A stretch of 64,000 bases of DNA from Calothrix sp. PCC 6303 (GCF_000317435.1 NC_019751.1:6572001-6636000); one strand, 5' to 3'. Shown: positions 28,491 through 37,742, counted from the first letter of the stretch. The notes: a model not told the origin generated them from the letters alone. Made by a program: numbers and translations.

Positions 28491-29429
28491 ATGACTGCTG
28501 CCGCAAAAACAACTAATCCGGATTTCACTTCACGCTTAGTAAATGGTGTGCTTAGTATCAAACCACTAGCGAACTTTGCTAAACACCAAGCACGGCAAAT
28601 GATGATTAAACGTGCTGAAAAAATTGGTGTACCCTGGACTCAAACAGTGGAAAGTCTCAAAGCACGGGATTGGCAAGGTGATTTAACCAAAGTTAAAAAT
28701 ACTCAACTTGATTATCCTGAATATTACCTCACCTCATTTCATGCCTATGAAAGCGGTAACATGAGTTGGCTGGCTGCCTTTGAAGTGGAACCAGCAGCCT
28801 ATGCTGTCCATGCAAAAATCTGGCAAGGTGCAGGTTCAAATGGTGATACCCAACTTCGTCAAAGTTATCACGACATTCTCAAAAAACATCTTCCCAATTC
28901 ACCACAAAGTATCTTGGATATGGGTTGCAGTGTGGGAATGAGTACTTTTGCTCTACAGGATTTATATCCAGAAGCAAGTATCACAGGTTTAGATTTATCA
29001 CCATATTTCCTTGCAGTTGCCAACTACCGCACCCAACAACGTCAAGCAAAAATAAGTTCAACAAAAATTAATTGGGTTCATGCTGCGGCAGAATCTACAG
29101 GTTTACCGGATGCTTCTTTTGATTTAGTTTCCATTTTCTTGGTGTGTCACGAATTGCCCCAGTCAGCAACCAGAGAAATATTAGCTGAAGCACGGCGAAT
29201 TCTGCGTCCTGGTGGACATTTGGCAATTATGGATATGAATCCCAAATCTCAAGCTTTTACTCAGTTGCCACCATATGTATTGACTCTTCTCAAAAGTACT
29301 GAGCCATACTTAGATGAGTATTTTAGTTTAGATATAGAAGAAGCGATTATAAGAGAAGGCTTTCAAACACCTTTAGTTCAAGCTAATAGCCCTAGACATC
29401 GGACAATTATTGCCCAAGTAAGTGACTGA
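28491..29429 (+). CDS. Class I SAM-dependent methyltransferase
   Basis: A 312-residue methyltransferase. Motif I is ILDMGCSVGMSTFAL (about residues 140-154), the acidic end of strand 2 is GLDLS, motif III lies around DASFDLVSIFLVCHELP, and RRILRPGGHLAIMDMNP is the typical post-I/IV segment. About 130 residues precede the fold and resemble the N-terminal region of cyanobacterial and plastid methyltransferases of unknown substrate. Its final codons overlap by 8 bases the next gene, encoding a PrsW-type protease, so translation is probably coupled. Substrate unknown. Confidence 0.85.
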   Translation: MTAAAKTTNPDFTSRLVNGVLSIKPLANFAKHQARQMMIKRAEKIGVPWTQTVESLKARDWQGDLTKVKNTQLDYPEYYLTSFHAYESGNMSWLAAFEVEPAAYAVHAKIWQGAGSNGDTQLRQSYHDILKKHLPNSPQSILDMGCSVGMSTFALQDLYPEASITGLDLSPYFLAVANYRTQQRQAKISSTKINWVHAAAESTGLPDASFDLVSIFLVCHELPQSATREILAEARRILRPGGHLAIMDMNPKSQAFTQLPPYVLTLLKSTEPYLDEYFSLDIEEAIIREGFQTPLVQANSPRHRTIIAQVSD

Positions 29430-30420
29430 TTTTACTAATTATTTATGGGTGATCGCACCTGTATTATTGCTGCTAGCTTTTTACTACTGGCGAATTTATC
29501 CAATTCCATCATTCAAGCGATCGCTCTTTTATTTTAGCGCCGGAGTTGCGTCGGGTATAGTTGCTCTCAATTTACAAATTGGATGGGGAATCCTCGCAAA
29601 TTCCTTATTTAATTGGCAAAGATTCACACGCAACCTGTTTGGGGCAACTTTACGGCAATTTATCGAAGTTGCACCCATCGAAGAAGGTTGTAAGCTAGCA
29701 GCAATGATGCTAGTTATATATTTATTGAGGAAGCTAAATCCACCGTATTCCAGTCATATATTCTTCTATGCGATCGCACTTTGTCTAGGATTCACAACTC
29801 AAGAAAACTATCTTTACCTCAGTAACGGTACCGCATCAATATTTGAACGAGTTATCGGTACACCGTTTCACACTTTATTTTCTGCACCTTGGATATATTC
29901 AATTGCTTTGTGGACAACATTCACTGATGTCAATCCCACCAACAGTAGGGGTTTAGCATTACTAAATCCCTTAATGCCATATCGTCAACTAATTCTCCCT
30001 GCATGGTTAAACTCCGTCATTTGCCATGCTTTTGTAAACTTACTGGCAACAGCCCCAATTTACTCACCATCCCTAAGTTTTCTTAGTTACGGCTTATTCC
30101 CATTTTTATTATGGATGTTTTGGCGACTGGAACAGTTCTTCAGATTAATCCAGGGGAAACCCCCCATAATTTTGGTTTCTGGACATACACCACAACATCG
30201 TTACTGGCAAAGGGGTTTAATTCTATTTGCCCTAATTTTAGGTGGGAATGCCATCTTTGGCATGTTTTTATTGTGGCAAATAGTTAGTCCGTTGATTGAG
30301 AGAAATATTTTTGACCAGCAAATCCTAGTATTTATCCTGAGTCGTACCAGTTTAAATCTAGTTTTTGCTCTCATTGCAGCGGGAATATATCGCTATTTGT
30401 TACCTAAATTAAGACGGTAA
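29422..30420 (+). CDS. PrsW-family intramembrane protease
   Basis: A polytopic membrane protein of 332 residues in the PrsW glutamic-protease family. The family signature EExxK is present as E87-E88-G-C-K91 (in VAPIEEGCK), followed by GFTTQENYLY, HTLFSAPW and the late histidine in VICHAFVN, all within or next to predicted helices (about eight in total). PrsW relatives cleave anti-sigma factors or other membrane proteins; the substrate here is not evident. Start overlaps the methyltransferase stop by 8 bases. Confidence 0.85.
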   Translation: MTDFTNYLWVIAPVLLLLAFYYWRIYPIPSFKRSLFYFSAGVASGIVALNLQIGWGILANSLFNWQRFTRNLFGATLRQFIEVAPIEEGCKLAAMMLVIYLLRKLNPPYSSHIFFYAIALCLGFTTQENYLYLSNGTASIFERVIGTPFHTLFSAPWIYSIALWTTFTDVNPTNSRGLALLNPLMPYRQLILPAWLNSVICHAFVNLLATAPIYSPSLSFLSYGLFPFLLWMFWRLEQFFRLIQGKPPIILVSGHTPQHRYWQRGLILFALILGGNAIFGMFLLWQIVSPLIERNIFDQQILVFILSRTSLNLVFALIAAGIYRYLLPKLRR

Positions 30421-30445
30421 AAGTCCATCTAAACGGTTTCAAAGT

Positions 30446-30466
30446 CTCTCTCCTTGCAGGAGAGAG
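30446..30466. terminator. Hairpin between convergent genes
   Basis: CTCTCTCCT, loop TGC, AGGAGAGAG: a 9-bp perfect stem midway between two convergent stops (30420 and 30492). Likely a bidirectional terminator, although the flanking T tract is weak. Confidence 0.6.
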
Positions 30467-30491
30467 ATTTAGAGAGAGGTCAAATTTAACC

Positions 30492-31364
30492 TTAAACTGT
30501 AGCCAAAATAGGTTGATTAGCTGTATTCCCCACGTTATTCACTTCTGAATCAGTGCAGTAAATTTCACAAGAATTATTTGGACTTTCAATCAACTTAATT
30601 TTGTACAGTGTTGCGCCAATATTTTGAACAGGCGATCGCATAACATTACTAATGTACAAAGCGATGTTTTCTGCTGTGGGGACAACCTCAGCAAAGAAAG
30701 CAATATCCTTATTCAGGAAGCTATGATCGAAAGGTTTAATCACAAACTCCTCAATTGCTTCGTTCAAAGCCCCTAAATCCACTAACATCCCAGTCCGCTG
30801 ATCGATTTGACCTTTAACAGTCACCTCTAAATGATAGTTGTGTCCGTGACCATGTGGACGCGCACATTTGCCATAGATATTGGCATTTTCCTCATCACTC
30901 AAACGCGGATGTGCCAAACGGTGTGCAGCACTAAAATGAGTACTAACAGTCAAGTAGCTTTCCATACCATTTCCCATATAATCAGCCCAAAGTTCTGGAT
31001 GTTCAAATAATTGCACGCGCACTACAGGTAAATGCGGACTCAACTTTTGCCAAATTACCCGTGCGATATTTTCAGTCGTTGGCAAAGTCTCTTTAAACTC
31101 CGACCAAGTATTATTCAGAAAAGAATAATCTAACTGACTAGTAACTTCCTTCTTAATTACATGTTTGACATCAGACAAGTTCAACACCATCCCATATTCA
31201 TCCACCTCCCCCAATAGGGAAATAAATAAAACATAGTTGTGTCCGTGTCCGGGAAACTTGGAACATGCACCAAATTTCTGAAGATTTTCGGCTTCGCTCA
31301 ATTCCGGTAAGTAGTAGTAGTGACTTGCAGAAAATTGAGCGCGGCGATTAACAATGCATTGCAT
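30492..31364 (-). CDS. Tandem-domain 6-carboxy/6-pyruvoyl tetrahydropterin synthase family protein
   Basis: A 290-residue fusion of two PTPS/QueD domains (normal single length about 120-140). Domain 1 (1-130): zinc ligands His15, His40, His42, Cys34, but the conserved Asp-His pair is Asp79-Tyr80; Glu121 kept. Domain 2 (135-290): His148, Cys167, His173, His175, Asp213-His214 and Glu260, all catalytic residues intact. Single-domain members make 6-carboxytetrahydropterin (queuosine pathway) or 6-pyruvoyl-tetrahydropterin (biopterin or cyanopterin). Which reaction occurs here cannot be decided from sequence; no queC/E/F gene is nearby. Convergent with the PrsW gene. Confidence 0.88.
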   Translation of the reverse strand: MQCIVNRRAQFSASHYYYLPELSEAENLQKFGACSKFPGHGHNYVLFISLLGEVDEYGMVLNLSDVKHVIKKEVTSQLDYSFLNNTWSEFKETLPTTENIARVIWQKLSPHLPVVRVQLFEHPELWADYMGNGMESYLTVSTHFSAAHRLAHPRLSDEENANIYGKCARPHGHGHNYHLEVTVKGQIDQRTGMLVDLGALNEAIEEFVIKPFDHSFLNKDIAFFAEVVPTAENIALYISNVMRSPVQNIGATLYKIKLIESPNNSCEIYCTDSEVNNVGNTANQPILATV

Positions 31365-32257
31365 GGGTATCCTGGCAGCAAAATGTAAACTTTCTTAATA
31401 TTTTGCTAATACCAGGATAGAACAATTTGGGTATCTGTTGCGACGAGTTTTTCCCACTATCCCTAATTTTATCTGATTTAATCCATTCACAATCATCGTT
31501 ATACCCTGGTTTATAGTCAGTATGCGAAGCTTGCGCGACCTAAATCGTTTGCTATTTAGGTTTAAGGCTGACACATCAATATTAAACAACTTCCCTAGCT
31601 CAACTTCATCCAAAGTTCACAACTTGATTTTCGGCGTTGCTGATTTGATGTCAGAAAATAGTTTTGTCAGATGCTAAAAGCTGCATTAGGCGCTCTATAA
31701 CTCAATTTATACAAAAAGCGGCTAGAAACTGGACTTCCTAAATCGCTATAGCGCCTTTGGGTTAGATTTAATAGCTAATAGCTAAAGGCTAATCGCTTGA
31801 AGTATAGCAAAGCCTGATTTCATTTTACCTAGCACAAACTTATTGGGTAAAGAATTTAGAACTTGTGTATACGGTAGCATCACTTTCGGTAAATTCTTTG
31901 CAATATTTCTAAAAATGTCCGGAAGCCGAAACTACTTGATTTATCTACCTTTAGAGAAAATTTAGATATATTCAGTATCGATTTAATAGGTGTTGCACCA
32001 ACCAAAAATTCAGAACTTTATGTCTAATTAAGTTCAATTACTTAGATAATATCCTGCTTTTTTCATAGATAGATATACTGAAAAATTGCGGTTTACTCGC
32101 AGAAAAATCGTTTTTTAGTCTCAAAATCAAGATTAAATCAATTATTTTTTTACCTCTATACAATTATTAAATTAATCGACTAACTTAGGTTGAACGAGAC
32201 GGAAATCCGAGTTTAAATCCAAACTTTAATTACCAAAATATATCTGTGAGAAGGATC
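31365..32257. other. 0.9 kb spacer upstream of the PEP-CTERM gene
   Basis: No credible gene. A short hairpin (ACCTAAAT 31538-31545 with ATTTAGGT 31554-31561) is present, next to a GCGAAGCTTGCGC palindrome. The remainder is AT-rich, and the promoter of the downstream gene is expected near its right end. Confidence 0.45.
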
Positions 32258-33061
32258 ATGAAAAAATCTACATTAGCAGCAAAAGCAATCGTTACAGCTA
32301 CAGTTGGAATTGGTTTTGTTTCAGCTATGCCAGCAGCTAACGCAGGATCTCTTATACCTAACCGCGAGGGTGAAATTAAACTGACAAACATGGCATGTGT
32401 TGTTAGTTCTAGTGATTGTATCGATACTCAACAAGAATTTGGTTATAGCGTCACTAGTTTAGCTTACAAGTCCTATGCAACCCAAGCTGATAAAGATGCT
32501 AATAAATTAACAACATATAGAGCCAGCCGTTTATTTGTTGACAAAAGTGTAACTGCTAATAGTTGGCTTGTTGGGAATAATAATACGCGTGGGATTGAAT
32601 TTAAAACTCAAGATCTTGGAACCAACACGAATAAGGATGAGCTTTGGTTGCGTCCTGTTGCTTATGATGCATCTAACAGGACTCGGGAAAATGGTCAGTT
32701 AGAAGTTGGTCTTTTCCGATTTGATTTCAATCAAGCTATTGACAAGCTAGTCTTTAATGTATTTGATGTTGAATCTGCCATGAAGAGCGGTATTACAGCA
32801 ATTAACGGGAAATCAATATCCCAGTTCTTCCAAAATACAGGAAACAATGGTTCAGAAAAAGTCACACTCAAAAATGTTAAGTCTTTAACCATGCAGATAG
32901 GCTACACTGGCTATGACTCAGGGTTTGAAACTGGAGATGGCGCAAGATTAGCAGGTCTGCAAGCAGTTCCTGAATCTAGCACAACCGTGAGTTTAGGTCT
33001 TTTAGCTTTAGCCGGGATGTTTGGTGTAAGTCAACGTAAAAAAGCATCGAAACTAGCTTAA
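32258..33061 (+). CDS. PEP-CTERM sorting domain protein
   Basis: A secreted or surface protein of about 267 residues. An N-terminal signal peptide (MKKSTLAAKAIVTATVGIGF, cleavage probably after ANA) is followed by a body without recognised domains containing two closely spaced cysteines. The C-terminal sorting signal is VPESS, a hydrophobic stretch (TVSLGLLALAGMFGV) and a basic tail (SQRKK). Exosortase systems process such proteins in exopolysaccharide-producing bacteria. The frame also opens at a GTG at 32246, but the ATG at 32258 starts a normal signal peptide and has AGAAGG just upstream. The gene stands alone; no exosortase gene is in the window. Function unknown. Confidence 0.88.
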   Translation: MKKSTLAAKAIVTATVGIGFVSAMPAANAGSLIPNREGEIKLTNMACVVSSSDCIDTQQEFGYSVTSLAYKSYATQADKDANKLTTYRASRLFVDKSVTANSWLVGNNNTRGIEFKTQDLGTNTNKDELWLRPVAYDASNRTRENGQLEVGLFRFDFNQAIDKLVFNVFDVESAMKSGITAINGKSISQFFQNTGNNGSEKVTLKNVKSLTMQIGYTGYDSGFETGDGARLAGLQAVPESSTTVSLGLLALAGMFGVSQRKKASKLA

Positions 33062-33067
33062 TCTCAG

Positions 33068-33095
33068 GTGTGAGTAGTTAGTAAAGTACTCACAC
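33068..33095 (+). repeat. Hairpin after the PEP-CTERM gene
   Basis: GTGTGAGTA pairs with TACTCACAC over a 10-base loop, 7 bases after the stop. A second hairpin with a T tract follows at 33116. Confidence 0.6.
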
Positions 33096-33115
33096 AACAA
33101 TAGCAAATACATTTG

Positions 33116-33150
33116 AATCCGGTTTCTAATAAATTTAGGAACCGGATTTT
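33116..33150 (+). terminator. Rho-independent terminator of the PEP-CTERM gene
   Basis: AATCCGGTT pairs with AACCGGATT and is followed by TTT; the stem is 9 bp or longer. Confidence 0.75.
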
Positions 33151-33242
33151 GCTGCTTGCAATCAAACCTGTACCCAATGGGAATTATGCTTCTCGTACAT
33201 CAAGGTGCCATAAAGCGGTATATTCATTACAGTTAGAGTCTT

Positions 33243-33884
33243 GTGTTGATAGTGCCTAAAATCATTGCAGTTCTAAATGGTAAAGGGGGAGTCGGTAAAA
33301 CAACCACCGCAATTAATCTAGCGGCTACTTTTGCAGAAACAAAAAAAGTACTTTTGGTAGATGCCGATATTCAAGGTTCTGCTAGTTGGTGGTTTGGACG
33401 CAACCAAAACGGTATGGGGTTTGACTTGTCTCAAGAAACAAATCCCCAACTTTTGGGTGGCTTACGCCAAATAAAAGGTTACGATTTAGTTATAGTTGAC
33501 ACTCCTCCAGCGTTGCATTCCGAAGCCTTAAAATCTGTTGTAGCGATCGCAAATTATCTAGTCCTCCCTACACCTCCAGCACCGATGGATTTAACTGTAT
33601 TATTTGAAACAGTTAAAACTGCAGTTATCCCAGTGGGAATACTATATCGAGTGCTGCTAACAAAGGTTGATACAAGGAGTCTAAATGAAGTGCTAGAAGC
33701 AAAAAATATGATCAGACACTTGGGAATTCCTGTATGCGATACCTTTATCCGAATTTATAAAGCTCATGAAAGAGCAGCCCTTGAGGGCGTAGCAATTACC
33801 CAGTGGCGAGGGAAAAACCAACATGAAGCAGAGTCTGACTATCGCCGCGTAGTAGAAGAAATACAACAAGATTGGAGAGAATAA
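33243..33884 (+). CDS. mcdA: ParA-family ATPase, McdA-like (type 2)
   Basis: A 213-residue ParA/MinD ATPase. It has the deviant Walker A KGGVGKTT with signature lysine (about residues 13-20), switch I/A' [11 protein letters not shown] and Walker B-like VIVDTPPA. There is no DNA-binding N-terminal domain, as in small ParA proteins that move cargo. It starts at a GTG (33243; [13 protein letters not shown]); the GTG nine bases later is an alternative. Its TAA overlaps the ATG of the coiled-coil gene (TAATG), so the two are translationally coupled. The partner's C-terminal Trp between acidic residues fits McdB, so the pair is proposed to space carboxysomes along the nucleoid. A generic partition role cannot be excluded. 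Confidence 0.65.
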   Translation: MLIVPKIIAVLNGKGGVGKTTTAINLAATFAETKKVLLVDADIQGSASWWFGRNQNGMGFDLSQETNPQLLGGLRQIKGYDLVIVDTPPALHSEALKSVVAIANYLVLPTPPAPMDLTVLFETVKTAVIPVGILYRVLLTKVDTRSLNEVLEAKNMIRHLGIPVCDTFIRIYKAHERAALEGVAITQWRGKNQHEAESDYRRVVEEIQQDWRE

Positions 33885-34549
33885 TGGCTAAACGTCGTCT
33901 AACTGATTTAATCCCAGAAGAAGCCCAAAAAGTGACCATACCAAGTGACGAAAATGTCATTGAAGTTACTGCAACTCCAGTAACAGCAAGCGAAGTAGAA
34001 GTCAATGCAGAAGTCAAAGCAGAAGTCAAAGCAGAAGTTGAAAAAGAGGTAAAATCTCCAAAAGCCGAAGTCGCAGCAGTCGAAAAAACTGTAAATAAAG
34101 AGTTAGAAGCACAAATCAAAAAACTTCAAAGCTCATTAGAAAAATCAGAGAAAGTAGAAACTGATTTACGCGAACAAATTACTGATTTAGAATCCAAGCT
34201 TTTACAACAGAAACAAGCCGCTGATAAATTCAAAAAGGAACTAAGCGAGGCGAAAAAAGCAGCAGTACATCTAGCTGATGCCAATTCCAAACTGATTGAG
34301 GAAATTGACCTTTTCACACAGGAAAAAGCCGCTTTAGAAAACGAAAGGCTCAAATTAGAGTCTGAAAAAGTCGAAGCCGAAAAAGCCAAACAGGAAAAAC
34401 CAACACCATCACAAATCCAAAAACACAATCAACAAGAAATTAGTAAATCACTTGCATATAGAAAATCACATCATTCAGTAGATAAATTACCTAATTTTGC
34501 TCCACCAGAAGAACCGGATGATTCTATGCAAATGTGGTTACTTGATTAG
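33884..34549 (+). CDS. mcdB: Coiled-coil partner of ParA, McdB-like
   Basis: A 221-residue highly charged protein. The N-terminus is basic ([13 protein letters not shown]), followed by a Val/Thr/Glu/Lys-rich segment with AEVK repeats (about 37-60), a long coiled coil (about 65-170), a polar stretch and a C-terminal tail with one tryptophan near acidic residues (PDDSMQMWLLD). McdB proteins, which load McdA-driven carboxysome positioning and phase-separate, are described as having a charged N-terminus, coiled coil and an invariant C-terminal Trp flanked by Asp. The ATG at 33884 overlaps the mcdA stop. The frame extends 12 bases upstream to a weaker start. Confidence 0.6.
   Translation: MAKRRLTDLIPEEAQKVTIPSDENVIEVTATPVTASEVEVNAEVKAEVKAEVEKEVKSPKAEVAAVEKTVNKELEAQIKKLQSSLEKSEKVETDLREQITDLESKLLQQKQAADKFKKELSEAKKAAVHLADANSKLIEEIDLFTQEKAALENERLKLESEKVEAEKAKQEKPTPSQIQKHNQQEISKSLAYRKSHHSVDKLPNFAPPEEPDDSMQMWLLD
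34007..34042 (+). repeat. 12-bp tandem repeat in the mcdB-like gene
   Basis: GCAGAAGTCAAA occurs twice and then as GCAGAAGTTGAA, coding for AEVK-AEVK-AEVE. A preceding variant (GCGAAGTAGAAGTCAAT region) suggests recent slippage in the disordered segment. Confidence 0.75.
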
Positions 34550-34729
34550 TAACAAACTCAGCAGATCATTATGGCTATTGTGTGTAGTAGAATAACTAAA
34601 ACGAACACATAATAGTAACTATGATTGGCTTCTAGGTATGCAAAATTTAATAATTAAAGTAGAATAATTGGCACCAATCCTGTAAAAATCTATAAAATCG
34701 ATATTAAACATTAGGCTGTAGCGTTTCTC

Positions 34730-35644
34730 ATGTATAATTTCTTGCCAATTGCTTACTTTGAAAATAAATTTATACCTTTTGCCGAAGCGAAAATATCAAT
34801 AGCAACTCACGCTCTACATTACGGAACTGGTGCTTTGGGTGGGTTGCGTGGGATACCTAATCCCCAAGATCCAAGGCAGATACTATTATTTAGACTAGAC
34901 CGTCACTGTCAAAGATTAAGCACCAGTGCCAAATTCCTTCACTATGATTGTTCGGCAGAAAAAATCCAAGCGACTATTATTGATTTTATTCGTAAAAACC
35001 AGCCCACAAATTCCTTTTATATTCGTCCCTTCGTTTATACAGCAGATTTAGGAATTGCCCCCAGGTTACATAATATTGAAAAAGACTTCTTCGTCTACGG
35101 AATTGAATTAGGAGAATATTCATCTCCAGAGGGTGTAAGTTGTCGATTTAGTTCTTGGTATCGACAATCGGATGTTAGCTTCCCATTGCGAGGCAAAATT
35201 AGTGGTGGTTACATTACATCATCATTAGCAAAGACAGAAGCTGTGGAATCTGGTTTTGATGAAGCGATAATGATGAATTCCCAAGGTAAGGTTAGCGAAG
35301 CTTCTGGGATGAACATTTTTATCGTGCGGAATGGGGAAATGTTCACACCTGGATTCGATCAAGATATTTTAGAAGGAATCACCCGTGATAGTGTGATTAC
35401 CATTGCAAGGAATTTGGGAATTAAGGTGACAGAAAGACCAATTGATAAATCAGAACTAATTATATCTGATGAGGTCTTTCTATGTGGGACAGCCGCAAAA
35501 GTCACCCCTGTAAACAGAATTGAAAATTTTGAGTTACCTACAAATCGCCCAATTACAAATAAACTGCGTGAGAAATTCACAGCGGTTACAGAAAACCGAG
35601 ATTTGAAGTATCAAGATTGGGTGTTTTCAGTACCCTTAGATTAA
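34730..35644 (+). CDS. ilvE: Branched-chain amino-acid aminotransferase
   Basis: PLP class IV aminotransferase of 304 residues catalysing the last step of valine, leucine and isoleucine synthesis. Visible are the N-terminal strand ALHYGTGALGGLRG, RLDRHCQRL, YIRPFVYTADLGIAP, the PLP lysine in SLAKTEAVESGFDEAIMMN and the EASGMNIFIV and EGITRDSVI motifs. Length is normal for the family. It starts at the first ATG after an AT-rich leader. A weak hairpin (GTCATCT/AGATGAC, 35801-35817) lies about 155 bases downstream. Confidence 0.93.
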   Translation: MYNFLPIAYFENKFIPFAEAKISIATHALHYGTGALGGLRGIPNPQDPRQILLFRLDRHCQRLSTSAKFLHYDCSAEKIQATIIDFIRKNQPTNSFYIRPFVYTADLGIAPRLHNIEKDFFVYGIELGEYSSPEGVSCRFSSWYRQSDVSFPLRGKISGGYITSSLAKTEAVESGFDEAIMMNSQGKVSEASGMNIFIVRNGEMFTPGFDQDILEGITRDSVITIARNLGIKVTERPIDKSELIISDEVFLCGTAAKVTPVNRIENFELPTNRPITNKLREKFTAVTENRDLKYQDWVFSVPLD

Positions 35645-35975
35645 ATTCAATACTCCCTGAATTGTGTTGATGTAGCTTCCGTTTGCACTTAAATCTACGG
35701 TATACACACAAGTCGGTAAATCCTTCACTCCGCCTGTTGTTGAAAATCCCAGTCTCACAGCAAAAGCCCATTGAAATGGACTAAAAATCAAAAATATTCA
35801 GTCATCTTGTAGATGACTTTAGGTATTAGACGACAGTTTCAACCGTTGGTGAGCGTGGGATTATAGACTTGTGTGTACATCCTAGGCTAGCGTGGAGGGT
35901 GTACTTAATTTGCTTGGAAAACGCTATAGCCAGTTTTATGAATTAATTATCCTTCGCTGCAAATAATAAGAAAAT
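35645..35975. other. Spacer ilvE - L,D-transpeptidase
   Basis: 331 bases without a gene. One short hairpin (GTCATCT, loop TGT, AGATGAC, then TTT) at 35801-35820 may end ilvE transcripts. Confidence 0.4.
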
Positions 35976-36677
35976 ATGGGATACAAAATTCTTGTTAAGA
36001 ACACAATTAAAACCAGAAAACGTTTGTTCATCTTGATTTTTCTCTCTATCTTTGGAAGCACATTTTATTTTTTACTCAATAGATTTGGGCTGTTGATGCC
36101 TTTGTCAGAATTGCCATCTATAGTTTGTTTATCCCCTTGCAAACCTGAGAAGTCTATTCATCCGCTGATACAGGGTGATCAACTTCTAAAATATAAGCAA
36201 CCATTGCAGGAAATTTTGGGAAGTAATGTAGTGCTGGATAAGGTTTCAATACTTGTTGAAAAATCGAAACATAGGTTAACAGTATTTTATAATCTTCAAC
36301 CTATTAAATCTTATCCAGTAGTTTTTGGTGCTAATGCCAGAGGTGATAAGTTTTACGAAGGAGATAAGAAAACGCCTGAAGGAGTTTTTCATGTTCGTAA
36401 TCTCTACAATCATCCAGACTGGTCAAAATTTATATGGTTAGATTACCCAACTTCGCAATCGTGGCGTGAAAATTTTCAGGCTAAGTTGGCAGGTAAGATA
36501 AATTGGTTCCTTCCGATTGGTGGTGAGATAGGTATTCATGGTGTACCAGCTGGGCAGGATAATTTAATTGAGCAGCGTTCAAACTGGACTTTGGGGTGTG
36601 TTTCCCTGAAGAATGACGATGTTAATGAAATTTATCAATTTCTGAAAATTGGAAGTCTCATTGAAATCGTTCCTTGA
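35976..36677 (+). CDS. L,D-transpeptidase (YkuD domain)
   Basis: A cell-wall cross-linking enzyme, 233 residues. One N-terminal membrane helix (about residues 18-35) anchors it, with the catalytic domain outside. The YkuD signature is present: His188 in IGIHGVP and the catalytic Cys208 in SNWTLGCVSLKN. Earlier domain features are VEKSKHRLTVFYN and FGANARGDKFYEGDKKTPEG. It probably makes 3-3 cross-links or attaches proteins to peptidoglycan. Monocistronic as far as visible. Confidence 0.9.
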   Translation: MGYKILVKNTIKTRKRLFILIFLSIFGSTFYFLLNRFGLLMPLSELPSIVCLSPCKPEKSIHPLIQGDQLLKYKQPLQEILGSNVVLDKVSILVEKSKHRLTVFYNLQPIKSYPVVFGANARGDKFYEGDKKTPEGVFHVRNLYNHPDWSKFIWLDYPTSQSWRENFQAKLAGKINWFLPIGGEIGIHGVPAGQDNLIEQRSNWTLGCVSLKNDDVNEIYQFLKIGSLIEIVP

Positions 36678-37478
36678 AGTCCTGCATAATCCTGTTGCAT
36701 TAGGATAAGGTATTAGCAAAAAATAAATTATTAAAAAAAACAGCCGTACTTTACCGCACCAAATACATAATATAAAACCTACAGAATACTGCCTTAGTTA
36801 AGAGTCATTATTTTTAGTTAAGTTTTGTTGTCACTTACTAAACAAATAATCAAAGTTGTTTATCCTAATTTGATTCCAATAGCCTAGCTGAAGGGATATT
36901 ACTATCTTTGATACAAATGTAAGTCCTCTGTGGTCTGCCATAGAGTTTAGAGCTACTGAATTTATTTATGAAGAAAAATAAATGCCTAGTAACCTTGTTA
37001 AATCACCGGCTTTTTAAGGGTGGGGATTCCTCCTGCCTCCTGCCTTCTTCCTCTTGCCTCCTTAAATACTTTCCTGTTTACGAAAAGAGACTCAAAAGTA
37101 TAGAAAATCTTAACTTTTCTCGATTTTACTATAATTATCAATATCTACAGCAGAAGTGATTATGGCTGAGAATCATTACTTCAAATAAAAAGTATTGCTT
37201 GTTACAGAAAAGCTATAAATCTATAATTACACTGAAAGTCCAATTTAATAAAATACACCCTAACCTAACTATAAAGATACCGTTCTCAATGTATTCATAT
37301 AAGGGATCAGATAACTTCAAAATATTGGCTATGTAAAACAACGGTTAATATACCTGAAGTTATATGCTAAACATAGTTCATAAGAGGATAATAGAAAAGT
37401 CGGTAATAATTCTTTCAAGCTGTGTATTGAAGTTATTGTTTAAAATTTGTAATTGAGTTTAGTCAGGACATTAAAGAC
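36678..37478. other. 0.8 kb AT-rich spacer
   Basis: No credible gene. A short pyrimidine-rich tract (CTCCTGCCT-type repeats, 37029-37062) is of a sort common in cyanobacterial spacers and makes a chance 63-codon frame. The promoter of the zinc-ribbon gene should be near 37400-37470. Confidence 0.45.
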
Positions 37479-37715
37479 ATGGATGCCATTTGTAGCTCTC
37501 CCAAACTGGAAAAAGTAACACTAAGAGATATTGAAATACCAGTTGTGCAAAAAATTCGCTGCCCAAACTGCGGCAGTGAGGGCGAAAGACATTACATTTC
37601 CCAAAGTCAAATAACTCGCACACAATGTCCTTCCTGTGACTATCTGATGGTTAGTTGTACCCGTACAGGTAAAGTTATAGAAGCTTATGCACCAGGAATT
37701 AATCCTCGTAAATAA
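37479..37715 (+). CDS. Small zinc-ribbon protein
   Basis: A 78-residue protein with two CxxC knuckles (RCPNCGSEG and QCPSCDYLM, about 18 residues apart), making one zinc ribbon, and a C-terminal SCTRTGKVIEAYAPG. Cyanobacterial relatives are often labelled as PriA-like because of the zinc finger, but it has no helicase motif, so that name is not supported. Function unknown. A TnpB remnant follows directly. Confidence 0.75.
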   Translation: MDAICSSPKLEKVTLRDIEIPVVQKIRCPNCGSEGERHYISQSQITRTQCPSCDYLMVSCTRTGKVIEAYAPGINPRK

Positions 37716-37742
37716 CTAAGTTTGTTAAGTGAGGAGTCTTGA

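Noticed and set aside
31395-31613. 72-codon minus-strand frame
   Set aside because: Overlaps a palindromic spacer, has no ribosome site and no recognisable family.
33243-34549. Plasmid partition locus indicating an integrated plasmid
   Set aside because: No ParB-type helix-turn-helix protein, replication gene or iteron array nearby, and neighbours are chromosomal genes.
36968-37159. 63-codon frame in the spacer before the zinc-ribbon gene
   Set aside because: Largely made by a CTCCTGCCT-type simple repeat; composition is not protein-like.
37479-37715. PriA helicase fragment
   Set aside because: Only a zinc ribbon is present; no helicase motifs and the small frame looks complete.
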